From: Agelaius tricolor
Taxonomy: Eukaryota; Chordata; Aves; Passeriformes; Icteridae
Assembly (NCBI GenBank): GCA_023055355.1
Contig: JALJCS010000004.1
Location: 20,672,244-20,736,243 of the forward strand
Length of the DNA: 64,000 bases
Reading direction: 5' to 3'
Each line of letters opens with the position of its first letter. Positions within the stretch are counted from its first letter, which is position 1. A model generated the notes under the pieces. The model did no database searches. It worked only from the letters and a program-made list of their open reading frames with translations, and was not told the DNA's origin. Of the stretch, positions 13,166 to 23,736 are shown piece by piece. The translations under genes and the position numbers were made by a program.

Positions 13166-13984
13166 CCCCTTTGGTGATGTAATCCTGAGGATTCAGAGAA
13201 ACGAGGGGTAGTCTTACATAAAACAAAGGTCTTCGGACTACAATCAATTTTCTTAAATTAAAAGTACTCCAAGGACATTCTCTGTGATTAGAAGGAAGAG
13301 GCTGCAGAGTAAGTAGCGTTCTAATTTTTCGTTTAGTCTGATCTATCAGAGTGGAAATCAACATAATTACATGTTAATGAAGCATCTCAGTCTGTAGCTG
13401 CAAGGCCAGGGCAATGCACTTCTACAATCTGAATTCACCTTGTTAAATATTTTCTCACCCTTCCCCATCCAGTTGCTCAGGTGTGCTGGTGCTCATTTTG
13501 AAGTAAGCTTGCGTATGTTTGTTGTCTTAAAATCTAGTTCTTCAATTCACGGGATTCTTCTCCTCTTCTGCTATGCCATTTATGTCAGGGACTAGCCTGT
13601 AGACAGTGACCAACTCTGGTAGCTGAAAGCCTCACTCTGGCTTTAAGGCTGCTGGCTTAGGTGCCAAGCATGGACCAATTGCAGCCTTGGCACTGTCCTC
13701 TGGATGAAGTGGGAAAGTACTTCTACTTCAGAAAACTTGTGTCTCTTCCAAAAGCTAAAGACACAGGAAGAAAATAAATGAAAAAGAAAAAAATAGTGAG
13801 GGAATATAGTAGGGAAAATAGGTCTGGGTATTTATATTTAGTGCACTGTTTGGATGGTTGATGTGGGAGTAGAAATGTCTGTCATTTTCTGGACACAGGA
13901 GGCTTTCTTTTTAGTGTTACCTGTTGTAGTACTGTACTAGAAGGACAACACTGTACTATAGGTGCAGCTACAGATTGGGCAAAG
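13166..13984. other. Unique sequence, no gene seen
   Basis: Nothing recognisable on either strand. ORFs are short and without motifs. The 101-codon minus ORF 13059-13364 overlaps the probable LTR and its flank and is spurious. Confidence 0.5.
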
Positions 13985-14190
13985 CTTTGCCCTTGGTGAT
14001 ATTTTCCCAGCTTTGTTACTGGCTCTTCTTTAACCTGTTTACAGTCTCAAAATGCAAGCAGCAGTTCATTTTCTTACCTGTCCTTTAGCCCTGCACAAGT
14101 AGCACTGGAGATGAAGATTTTTAACAGGTGTTTAAAATCTCCCATTAATATCTTTGTTTTCTTGTATTTTGATGGCAGGCTAGATGTTTC
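13985..14190 (-). mobile_element. LINE endonuclease-like fossil
   Basis: On the minus strand one reading frame gives LMGDFKH (14128-14148) and, 38 codons later in the same frame, QVKEEPVTKLG (about 14010-14040), with two in-frame stops between. MGDFN...EEPTR at roughly this spacing is typical of the endonuclease domain of CR1/L3-type LINEs. The FN to FK change and the stops indicate long decay. The call rests on two short motifs with plausible spacing, so it is tentative. Confidence 0.4.
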
Positions 14191-15396
14191 TCAAGACTCC
14201 ACAGAACTGTATGAAGGAGGTGCTACAGTGATGATGTAATTGCTGAGGGAGGACAGACAGAAGGGGAAGACTTAAATCTCTAATCTTCCCCTTGCATGTG
14301 GCTTTCACCATGTTTAATTTTTCAATCTTTTTTTTTATGGCTTTAAATACTTTAAAATCATAAACAAATAAAGATTAGAAAAGTCAAACAGTCTGAGTCT
14401 GCCTCTGTGTTAACATAATGAATACTTTCATAATATAAAAGTTTATTTCTAAATAAGGCAAAGATGAGTTGTGACCACATAAGCTGGAGCAATAAAAGGA
14501 AAAAATATCATTGCTGCTGTTGTCACTGGTATTTTCTTGGGAACTTTATCACCATATAGCAGGGGTTTGAGGTAAGGGACACCTCCTGAGACCTGCAACT
14601 GAAACTGGTCAGCAGCATAGTGCTAGGCACCTCTGAACCGTCATTGTAAGAATGAGTTAAAACTCTTCTCCCCAAGTCACGCAGAAGTACACCCTTCCCT
14701 CTGAATATGATCATGGGCAACTTGAAATTGATGCCCATGAACTCAAAATTTAATAGCTGGTTCCCATTTTAGTCCTCTTTTTTGTTAATCCTTTTTCTCG
14801 AGAGCTTTTGCCATGTATCTTGTATCACCACACTTGGTGTCCTGGGGTAGATCTTGTTCTGTGCAATTGCAATCAATGTAATCATACTGAATTCAAATTA
14901 TACTGTCCACTGGCATCAGCCAGAGATACAAATAGGTCAGAGTGGTTCTTTGTGGCCCACACAAGGTCTGCAATCTGCTTCTATTTCTCTGTATCCAACA
15001 CATCTCTGTCTCTAGGTATTTCTTTGTCCTCCCTCTCTTTAAAAGAGAAGACAACCTCTCTTTAAGATTCCTCCAAAGCCTTCTGAAGAGCAGATCTCTC
15101 AATGATAAATCTTTTGTTGTGGCAAGTATCAGTTACTAGATGCAAAAAACCCCAAACAATGGCATTCTTCTCTGTGGTACTTACACAGGACGTGCGGAAC
15201 CAAGTTGTATGTACGGATCATTATACTGTTCCACATTCCCTGGGCACTATTTTTCACAAACATAACGGAAACATTTTCCATTAATATTCATTGGCAAAGT
15301 ATTGTTGCTTTGATTATATGAGAAGATTTTTCCACAGATGGTAGATGAAGTAAGAGGAAATCAGATCCTGCTTTGGAAATGGTACAGCCCTGAACC
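14186..15396. other. Unique sequence, no gene seen
   Basis: No recognisable gene or repeat. ORFs are under 90 codons and overlap on both strands. Three CpGs cluster at 15191-15214, upstream of the CpG-rich patch described next. Confidence 0.5.
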
Positions 15397-15502
15397 CGGG
15401 GGGCTGGCGCTGCGGCGTTTGTCCCAGCTACGGGCGACTGTGTCTGTGGAGCTCCCTTGTTTAAATGTCGGCAACACATTATTGATTAGCACCTGCTCCC
15501 CG
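15397..15502. promoter_or_regulatory. Small CpG-rich patch, candidate enhancer or CNE
   Basis: Eight CpG dinucleotides occur within 106 bp (at 15397, 15408, 15413, 15416, 15431, 15435, 15469 and 15501) in a window where CpG is otherwise rare. The sequence is unique, does not resemble CR1 or an LTR, and includes homeodomain-type ATTGATTA just inside its right end. Retained CpG suggests either low germline methylation or purifying selection. It is far smaller than a normal promoter CpG island, and no supported gene starts beside it. Confidence 0.35.
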
Positions 15503-17599
15503 TGTTCAAGTGGGACATTGTGAGTTTATAGATCATAATGTTTCCTCAGGTGCAAGAACTAAGGTGGTGTGTTTGCACAGTTATTGTTAAGCTGGGAATG
15601 AAATTAATTCAAATGACTTGTGAATCTCCAGGGAGGCAGGAAATGGGAAGTACCAATTTCCATGGGGTAGAGTACACTTGGCCAAAATGGAGTCTTGGTT
15701 ACACTTCAGATTTTTTATCAGTTCCAGGACCCTGCAGAGATGGGAGAGGAGTCAGGATCTGTCCCAGAGTCTATTTGCCTCAGCTTGTGTCCCAATATGA
15801 AACGTTGTTTGCTTCCCTTGCTTTTCTCCCCCTGCAAATTTTCTCCTCTTCTGTTTTAATTCCAGCTAACTTATTTTTGGCCTGTGTACAGTGGGAAGCT
15901 ATCCAGACTTTTTCCACAGACTTTATTCTCTACACCGGCAATCACAGCTGTCATGACTTCATAACTATGAAACAGTACTGCAGGCGGGGGTAACAGGCCC
16001 TGAATTGTATTCGTCTGGCAGCAGACATAAAGTGGCAAATGCAACCTGTGTAATTCTTGACCACATGCTGTGTTATTGCAGAAAAACACTTTTATCATGC
16101 ACACAAATCACTTTACTTTTTTTCTTTTTCCCTTTTCCTTATTTCATTTTCCTTTAGCTCAGAAGGTCAGTACACACTCTAACCACTAAAGAAAAAAGGT
16201 GCTCAAAATAAAGTCCATAAATAAGAATTGGTTATACTGTCTCCAGCTGAATACATGTAGTAACAAGCTGGTCCTCTAAAGGCCATGGCAAAGCTCCCAC
16301 TGGCTTTATTTGGGCCAAGAGTTCATTCCTAACCTTCATTTTCTCTGCATTAAATGTGATGCTGATACTATACTTTGATGAAGGACACATGAAGACCTAC
16401 TTATACAGCTGTATTATTATATTTTTCTGTTTTTAGTGGAAACTGTCAGAAAAGAATAATCTGCAGGAATTACAGTTAAATATACTGCTGATTTCTTTCT
16501 TACAGTTTTCTAGGTATTAACCTATGATCAAAGTTGTTCAATAATGGCAAAAGGGTCAGAAGTACTCCACCCACAGTAATTAACTGTACCACCACAGGGG
16601 GCAAACTGAACACTGAAATACTTTTCATTTGCTGACATGCTACAGCTCTGAGTTAAACAAGAATGAGCAATTTTCAAATTATGAAACTGAATGTATCTAT
16701 CAAAAAGAAGTAATTTTGCTTTTTCGTTTGTATAGCTATAGTTAGCCAAAACAACTCCATTTTCCAAAATTTTACTGTTGCAATGACTCAAGTCTGCAGA
16801 CAAAAGTCCTTCGCAATATTTCTTTTAAATATTTATTTTAGATTACAACTCCCTTGACTGAGGAATCATTTTGCAGCTATAACGTGCTGATTGTACAGTT
16901 GCTGAAGAACATACGTAACGGCAAGGTTGAGGTTTTACAGGCTCCACAATAATGTCCAACCTATTAAACATCAAGCAACAGCAGGCTTTTTTGCCTAACC
17001 GCATAACTCTCCAGGGAGAAGCCATAAAACATAGCCCTGTACAACATGTCATCCACAAGGGCTATACTGAGTTTTTGGATTACACTCTATCTGATTAATA
17101 CTGATGTCTAATATCTGCTAACGGTGTAAATGCAGATGTAACCAGTGTAAGAAGATGCATTCAATTCCTTTGGTATGAATGCAGAGTGAATCAGCTAAAA
17201 AAGGGTAATACTTGTGAAGCCAGACCTAAGATTGTTTACCAGTACTAAAGTCAAGTACTCCCAGGTTTGGCTGGTTTTTTTTAAGAACTTAGTAGAAGAA
17301 TCACCAACAACACAGACAATAATGGAAAATCCCTAACTAGACAGGGACAACAGAAGTGAAGCACAAAGAGCAGACTTGAGGATTCAGAGGCTGCAAAGGA
17401 CGCTTTGGTTCCGGTCATAGCCAGGCAACCCAGCCACTAGTGAAAAGAACAGAAATGACAATGAATGGAAGAATAGAATCTGTGATTTCCTTTATCTTCA
17501 GCTTATGAATTGTTCATCTGGAATCAACAAGCAAAATCTCAAGCCAGATCACAGACTATGTCTTGCATTATAGGGTGGTAAAGGTAAGTACAGTAAGAT
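15503..17599. other. Unique sequence, candidate conserved noncoding DNA
   Basis: Contains the plus-strand ORF 15538-15993 (151 codons), which I do not support as a gene: no domain, no homologue I recognise, and a length that one expects about once by chance in a window of this size and composition. 16820-17120 has several isolated CpGs and many TAATA, ATTAAT and GATTAATA motifs and could be conserved noncoding DNA. A candidate noncoding exon at 17502-17583 is listed separately. Confidence 0.4.
17502..17583 (+). other. Candidate noncoding exon
   Basis: A pyrimidine-rich acceptor (TGATTTCCTTTATCTTCAG, ending 17501) and a strong donor (AAAG|GTAAGTA, GT at 17584) bound an 82-bp segment. All three frames contain stops, so if it is used it would belong to a long noncoding RNA or an untranslated region. 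Such signal pairs arise by chance in long sequences, and a CR1 begins about 16 bp downstream. Confidence 0.15.
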
Positions 17600-18490
17600 A
17601 TCACAAAATTACAGAATTAATCATGCTGGAAAAGACCACCAAGTTCAAGTCCAATATATGACCCAACACCACTTTGTCACCTAGACCATGGCACTGAGTA
17701 CCACATCCAATCTTTCTCACACACCTCCAGGTACAGCAACTCCACCACCTCCCTGGGCAGCCCTCTCCAATGTCCAGTCACCCTTTCTGTGAAGAACTTC
17801 TTATTAATGTCCAACCTAAACCTCTCCTGGTGCATGTTAAGATGTCCTCTTGTCCAGTCACTGGTTGTCTGGGAGGAGACCAAGCCCCACCGGGCTGAAC
17901 CCTCCTTTCATGCAGTTGTGGAGAGTGATAAGGTCTCCCCTGGGCCTCCTCTTCTCCAGGCTAAACAGCCTCAGGTCTCTCAGCTGCTCCTTGTAGGACT
18001 TCACCAGCCTTGCTGCCCTTCTCTGGACATGCTCCAGCATCTCAACATCCTTCCTAAATTGAGGGGTGCAGAACTGGACACAGCAGTCAAGGTGTGGCCT
18101 CACCAGTGCTGAGTTCAGGGGAAGAATCACTTCCCTGGTCCTCCCAGCCACTATTCCTCCCATTATTCCTGATGCAGGCCAGGATGCCATTGGCTTTCTT
18201 GGCCACCTGGACTCACTCTTAGGTCATGTTCAGTCCACTGTTAGTAACCCAGGTCCCTTTCTGCCTGTCCAGCCACTCTGACCCCAGCCTGTAATGCTGC
18301 AAGGGGTTATTGTGGCTAAAGCACAGGACCCAAAACTTGGTCTGACTCATATTGCTGGATTTGGCCCATCAATCAAGCCTGTCCAGAGACAGAGCCCTTG
18401 TACCCTCCAGCAGATTGACATTCACCCAGCTTGGTGCCATCTGCAAATTTGCTAATGATAGACTTGGTGCCCTCATCCATATACTCCCAG
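17600..18490 (-). mobile_element. CR1 LINE, 5'-truncated, antisense
   Basis: Minus-strand CR1 3' part. The right end (about 18410-18490) corresponds to the reverse transcriptase motif C neighbourhood. The longest open segment (18190 down to 17858) reads [14 protein letters not shown] and [10 protein letters not shown], typical of the CR1 C-terminal domain. The stretch at 17730-17830 antisense encodes the end of the protein ([13 protein letters not shown]). The 3' terminus is at the left, near 17600, in ATCACAAAATTACAGAATTA, the antisense of the CR1 tail. Stops and indels make it inactive. It is better preserved than the copy at 6 kb. Confidence 0.92.
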
Positions 18491-19029
18491 GAAGGACAGA
18501 TTACCCATATGTTCTGCAGTTCAGCATGTGAAAAACATTACTTCTCAAAGCCTTCCTCTGAAATGGGCTTTGGATATTGTGCACCATGGTCTGGACTAAG
18601 GACCATGTATATTTTCCATAAAATATATGTGGAAGTTCTTTACTAAATTAGGAGCACGGTCTCTTGACAAAGAGAGTTTTCTGATGCCAATCCTGTTTTC
18701 ATTTAGTCAGTTTGGACAAAACAAAAGGTTAGACTGATCACCTTAACAAAAGCAAGTCGTGTCTTAACTGGCACACATGCACTTATTCTAACAAAACGAT
18801 GTTTCAAACTTCTGCATGTCAACCAGCTGATTTCTTTCCTTCTTTCTCATAGACTGCAGTGCATTCTAAGAAATATTATCTGGAACTTATGTCTGCATCA
18901 GTGGTGTCTGCAGACACTATTGGTGGGCCAAGAAATTTATAGTTGAAGCAACCAGATACCTCGACCTATACACTCACCTATGCAACACAGACCCCATGGC
19001 ACCTTTTGACATGGAATACAGGGAGGTAA
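18491..19029. other. Spacer between two opposed CR1 copies
   Basis: No clear feature. The last 100-150 bases before 19030 could be the more decayed 5' continuation of the CR1 that follows, but I cannot trace it confidently. Confidence 0.45.
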
Positions 19030-19412
19030 TTTGAAAAAACCATAGCAGCTTCTCCAAGGGCAAGTCCTGCCTGACCAATGCAGCAGTCTTCTATGATGGA
19101 GTGAATGCATCAATGGACAAGGCAAGTGTTACACACATAATATATCTGGAATTCTGTGAAGCCTTTGACATGGTCCCCAACAACATCCTTCTCTCTAAAT
19201 TGGAGACGAGGGAATTGGTGGGTGGACTATTGGATAAGAAAGTGACTATGTGACATCCAATGGGTAGTGTTTAATGGCTCAGAGTCCCAACAGACATCAG
19301 TGACCCCAGGGGTCTGAATTAGTACCTGTGTTAATATCTTCATTAATGACATAGAAATATGGATCAAGTGCACCCTTAGCAAATTTGCAGGTGACACCAA
19401 GCTGAGTGGTGC
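19030..19412 (+). mobile_element. CR1 LINE fragment, RT core
   Basis: Plus-strand CR1 covering the middle of the reverse transcriptase. [10 protein letters not shown] is readable near 19055-19085, motif A appears as [20 protein letters not shown] near 19145-19205, and the motif C region is SKFAGDTKLSG near 19377-19410, where the first aspartate of the catalytic FADD pair is lost. Several frameshifts and stops are present. It stops abruptly after the motif C region and appears to resume as the C-terminal part at 20103. Confidence 0.85.
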
Positions 19413-20102
19413 TTTTTATATTAGGTAACTGTGTTGTCCCTTTGCTTTTCTACAGCAGAATGCCAAAGAAGTTAGATGTGGAAAAATGTCTTCCTCATCT
19501 TCCCAACCAGTTGACATTTCTAAATCTCCTTCTCCCTTGTCTGCAATCTGGGTTTTATTCCAGCCTTTTATGCTTAATGCATATTCTGTATTAAGTCAAA
19601 AAACAGAGATCACCAGTCGCTGGTTTATTTCCTCCTCCTAATGTAGCAGTTGATTGCTGGTAGTTAAAATCTCCCATTACTGCCACTTGGCCTCTTTTAC
19701 ATGCTTTTTTTATTTGTACAGTCATTTCACAGAAGATAAATCACAATTTAGTAAATCCACAGCACTGATAGCACAGTGTTCTTTACTGGAATCATCAGTG
19801 TGAAAAACGAGATGTATGTCTGTAGGTCTGTCCCTGTGCTGCTTCTGCAGCCTTGCTAGCAGAAGGATACAGCAGTAGAAGGAAGCCATTCAAAAGTCTG
19901 CCAAAATGTGTTGATCATCTATTTAGTATTACTTTGCATTTACTGGCACATAATTCTTAAGGTATGATAGGTAGTACCTCTCTTGCCCACCTTTTTTTTT
20001 TAATACATTTTCATATATTTTTAGTTGTATTTTGTTGGGTGCCTGTTTCCAGGCACTAACTTCTGAAAAGACAACTTTTATTATGAAAACACTATTGGCA
20101 TT
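19413..20102. other. Non-CR1 block interrupting a CR1 copy
   Basis: About 690 bp that do not match the CR1 segment expected here, which in an intact copy would be roughly 500 bp of reverse transcriptase thumb and C-terminal sequence. It holds a minus-strand endonuclease-like fossil (next entry). No LTR ends or target duplication are evident. It may be an insertion combined with loss of CR1 sequence, or two unrelated CR1 fragments flanking older DNA. Confidence 0.5.
19594..19740 (-). mobile_element. LINE endonuclease-like fossil, antisense
   Basis: A 49-codon open stretch between stops on the minus strand contains KKACKRGQVAVMGDFNY, with MGDFNY at 19660-19677. VMGDFN preceded by a basic, helix-like run is the hallmark of the apurinic-type endonuclease of LINE ORF2 proteins of the CR1/L3 group. 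Downstream, STAT and GDLCFLT loosely resemble the NTA...DNFLT region of that domain, with a short deletion. It is in the opposite orientation to the CR1 pieces around it, so it is a separate, older element. Identification is by motif only. Confidence 0.45.
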
Positions 20103-20345
20103 CCAATGAGGAAAGGCTGTGAGAGTTACAGTTGTTCAGCCTGGAAGACTGAAGGCTCCAGGGAGACCTGGTTGTGACCTTTCAGTACTGGAAGGGGTTT
20201 TAAGGGAAAGACAGGGACAGGCTTTTTAGCAGGGCTTGAAGCAATATGACAAGGGGTGATGGTTTTAACAGGGTAGATTTGTACTACATAAAAGAAAGAA
20301 ATTTTTTACAATAAGGTGAGCCTTTTAATTTGATACAGCGCCATC
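20103..20345 (+). mobile_element. CR1 LINE fragment, C-terminal part
   Basis: Plus-strand CR1 sequence corresponding to the end of the protein. The stretch that normally encodes EERL...LFSLEKRR...GDLI is still recognisable in decayed form (ATGAGGAAAGGCTG..., TTGTTCAGCCTGGAAGACTG, AGACCTGGTTGTGACCTTTC). It continues to the RKKFFT-like segment near 20305. The typical 3' tail is missing, so the copy fades or is truncated near 20345. It is probably the same insertion as 19030-19412. Confidence 0.75.
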
Positions 20346-21425
20346 AAGGATAATGTGTAAAAAAAAATAATCCATGAATAAACAAAACTGTGTGTTCTGC
20401 CAAGTAGAATTTTCAGTTATTTGTAATGTATAGCTCTGTGCTATAATACAAGACAGCTTCCCAGTAACATTAAAGCTTTCAACAAAACTACTTGTCATCA
20501 AGTTTTTCTTAATTTAATTTTGTTTCAAAGTTCTCATTTGTTATGCCACTTGGCTTTTCCTATCTCTCCTACCAGGTTCCAGAGAACCAAACCTATAACA
20601 AGGTGCTATTGCCTGCAAGATACCCAATTCAGCTGTTTTCTCTGCTGATCAAGAGCATTCTGTAAGAGATACTGATACAGTTAAAAGCCCAATGATTCCA
20701 CTTTGAAGAGTTTGGTAGGTATTGTGGAAATGTCAGTCTGACAGCATTCCATAAAGGTACGTACTGGGGTCCTCATGAAGGAGCCCAGATGGGAAAGCCT
20801 CCCTATATATATGGGCTTGCTCTAATTAAAATGTGGCTTGTCTAGATTTTTTTTCATATATCACACCAGCCTCAGAGGAAAAACAAAACCCTGAATCAAA
20901 CAATATAATCTTTGCAGAGAAAGCAAAAAGGCCCATTACCACTCAGTGGAAAGTATGCAGGGCTCCTGGGATGGGGTAGTACAAAAATAATTTAGGGACA
21001 ATAAGATGTTTTTGAAAGGATCCCAATTATAATTTTTTCAGATATCTAATTATTTATCAACTTTTAATATGCATTAATATAAGGGTCTGAAAAGATGCAA
21101 AAGACTAAATTCAAAGCCCCAAAATTTCTGTGATTTTGGATCTGCAGAGCTTCAGTGAATACTGAGAAGGCACTATGTGCACCCACCATCCTTTGTTTAC
21201 TAAGTACTTAGGGGAGCAGAAGATGTTACTGATTACTAGCATTAATATTTGCTCTGTAATAACATTACACAGAAATTACTTGCTAGATGTTGCAGAAGAA
21301 AGTGGATTGACTCTCTCCATACACTCATCTTGAATTTAGGCTAGGCTGGGTGGAAAGCGTGAGAAGGATCAGACAGGGATGCTGGCATTATGAAGAACAA
21401 AGCACTTGTATTTAACTCTTTCATG
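20346..21425. other. Unique AT-rich sequence, no gene seen
   Basis: No recognisable gene, RNA or mobile element. Confidence 0.5.
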
Positions 21426-21494
21426 TATATCTTCACCCTTTCAATATTATATATATCTTCACCTCTCAATATTTTGTGTCACTAAATATTGAGA
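21426..21494. repeat. 26-bp tandem duplication overlapping a perfect hairpin
   Basis: TATATCTTCACC followed by a TCAATATT core occurs twice with a 26-bp period (from 21426 and from 21452). The second copy runs into an 11-bp perfect inverted repeat: TCTCAATATTT (21464-21474) and AAATATTGAGA (21484-21494), with loop TGTGTCACT. This suggests local slippage or templated rearrangement. Confidence 0.7.
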
Positions 21495-23731
21495 ATCAGG
21501 TGACATTAACTTTTGGAGGTGGAGTACATAATCGCTGGGCTTTACACACAAAGTCTGTATTGCTGAATTGATCTGCTGTTTGTCTCTGGAACTGGGAAAA
21601 TTTCATGGGTGTTAAAGTGGATGAAGTTCTACTAGCCACCAACACTTCTGTGTCTAGGGCATAACCACAGGAACAGGGTTGGTCTTTAGATTCAGAGCAA
21701 GACAAAGACATACAGAGCACAGCCAGAAGGACTTGGTGGTCATTTCATCCCAGGGTGCAGAAACCTTGCAAAAGGATAAGTGATTGCTAGGTACATGAAA
21801 TTTCCAATGAACTAATCTATCTACTAATAAAAGTATATTTCTTATGCCTTGATGATAATGTAAGAGCCACGTGATAGTGTACCCATGGATAAAAATCAAC
21901 TGCTTCCTCTCCAAGGCTGTTGTCCTGGGTTGCTCTAAAAGATCTGATCAGGAATGTGGTATGGTAACATGAGGATATAATAGGTCCCCTGTGAGGCAGC
22001 CCTCAAATATTTTTCTTAAAAGCTCATCTCAGCAGGTTACAATCACCTAAAAATCTTAACACATCGTACTTCGAGAATGTAGGGTGTGCTCTATGGTGTT
22101 TGCCTCAGGACAGACACCTTCCTTAATGGGGCTATTTTGTAACCAGATGTCCAAAAGAAGAAGAAATTATTATCCACAACCATGGGGGGCATAACTTCCT
22201 AATGCAAGAGTCTTGTTTTCATTTAAATCTGCTCTATGTAGGAGAAAGTTTACATGACTAAGTAGGAAAGATGTGCCTCAGAGGGAGAGTTTGTTTTGAT
22301 CTCTGAGGTATTTTCCAAGCCTAGATTCTTTTCCACAGTATCATTTTGACTATTTTTTTCCAAGAGCATGTTAAAAGAATGACAATTTTACAGTCATGAA
22401 TATAAAATCATGAGCAAATTCTCAATGGGAATCTCAATGGGAGAGACTCTAACCTGGGAAAGAAAACATTTATATCCTGGTACAAACAGGTGTAATCCCC
22501 AAAGGCTCTTTGCGCTCAGCAGTGCTGTTCGGTGTTCAGTTACATGCGCACTGTGTACACCCTGCACAAATGTGGTTTTATTATGACTTCATTCATCTTT
22601 GGGGCATACAATATAGTGCTTATGTACACAGTGGATTGCATAGTATCTGTGCACTTCAGTGTGCTCCGTAAGTGAGTGCTCCATAAGCTAAGTGTTGGCT
22701 AGCTAAACACAGATATGTGTGTGTGTATGGAGACTGGGTTTGCTCTTAATAACCTAAAAGTAACAAGCCAATTTCATGGAGAAAATGATGGGTGTAGCTC
22801 TACCTTGGGATTCCTGATATTATATTAAAATTTTTATTAAAAATATAATAAACCTTGCCACCTATCAATCATAACAAATTTCTATCACTTTCAACCCCCT
22901 CCCTGAGCTAGCCCATTTCACTATTTAAAAATGCAAAGAGATCATGGATAATAATCTTTAACACTGAGCCGCTTCTGCCTTTTCTTACTGACCCAGACCA
23001 GCCACCACTCCACCAGTCCTGTGACTAGCCCTTTTGTCACCAAAAAACTGCCACCCAGATGGAGAATAGCTACACACAAGTAGGTCAGAACACAGAGAGC
23101 TCAGCTGCTCCTCTTACTTCATGGCCTGCCACCTCCAGTGTCCCTGCTGTGTCCTAGGCCCTGACTCTCTGCCATGCCTTGCTGGCCTCATCACTGCCAT
23201 ATTAGCATTTCTCTATTCTTGGTTACCTTCTTGAGGTTGATATGCTTCCTCCTCTAACTTCTGCCCATCCTCAAGAGAGTTTCTTCTTTGCAGCTTTACA
23301 AGCACTTCTCAGAGCCAGTGTTGGCCCTTGCTTGTATGCTTGGAGGAGTTTGGGTGGCTGGAGAGCTGGGCTGTTGCCAGCTTACCAGTGCTTGAGCTCA
23401 GCATGAGACAGTCACTCCATGACTGACCTCTTTCTCAAGTCAGGGCTTTTCAACCAAAAGAAGAGAAGTTGTGTGGAGACCTTTGGAACAATCCACTCAA
23501 GAAATGCCAATGAATTTCCATGGCCCTACAGTAGACCATAGTGGCACCTAGGCAGCTCTAGTTTCTTGGTGTTTGGTGAAAACAGCAGCAGGATGAGTAA
23601 TGCATTGACCTTGGTGGTTCAGCTGGTTCAGCTGGAGACAGACAGTACTACTGATCTTCAAGTTGTGGTTCCATACAGCCTGATGTTCTCCTCTTGTCTC
23701 TTCCTCTATGTGCAAACATTTTGACCCTATG
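21495..23731. other. Unique sequence, no gene seen
   Basis: No gene supported. A GTGCTCC-TAAG motif is repeated near 22665-22690 and a short GTGTGTGTGT run occurs near 22720. 22500-22560 holds a few CpGs without a known context. Confidence 0.5.
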
Positions 23732-23736
23732 GTGCT

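Noticed and set aside
15538..15993. Plus-strand ORF of 151 codons as a gene
   Set aside because: No domain, no recognised homologue, and a length close to the chance maximum for this composition. Kept only as a low-interest finding with the CpG patch.
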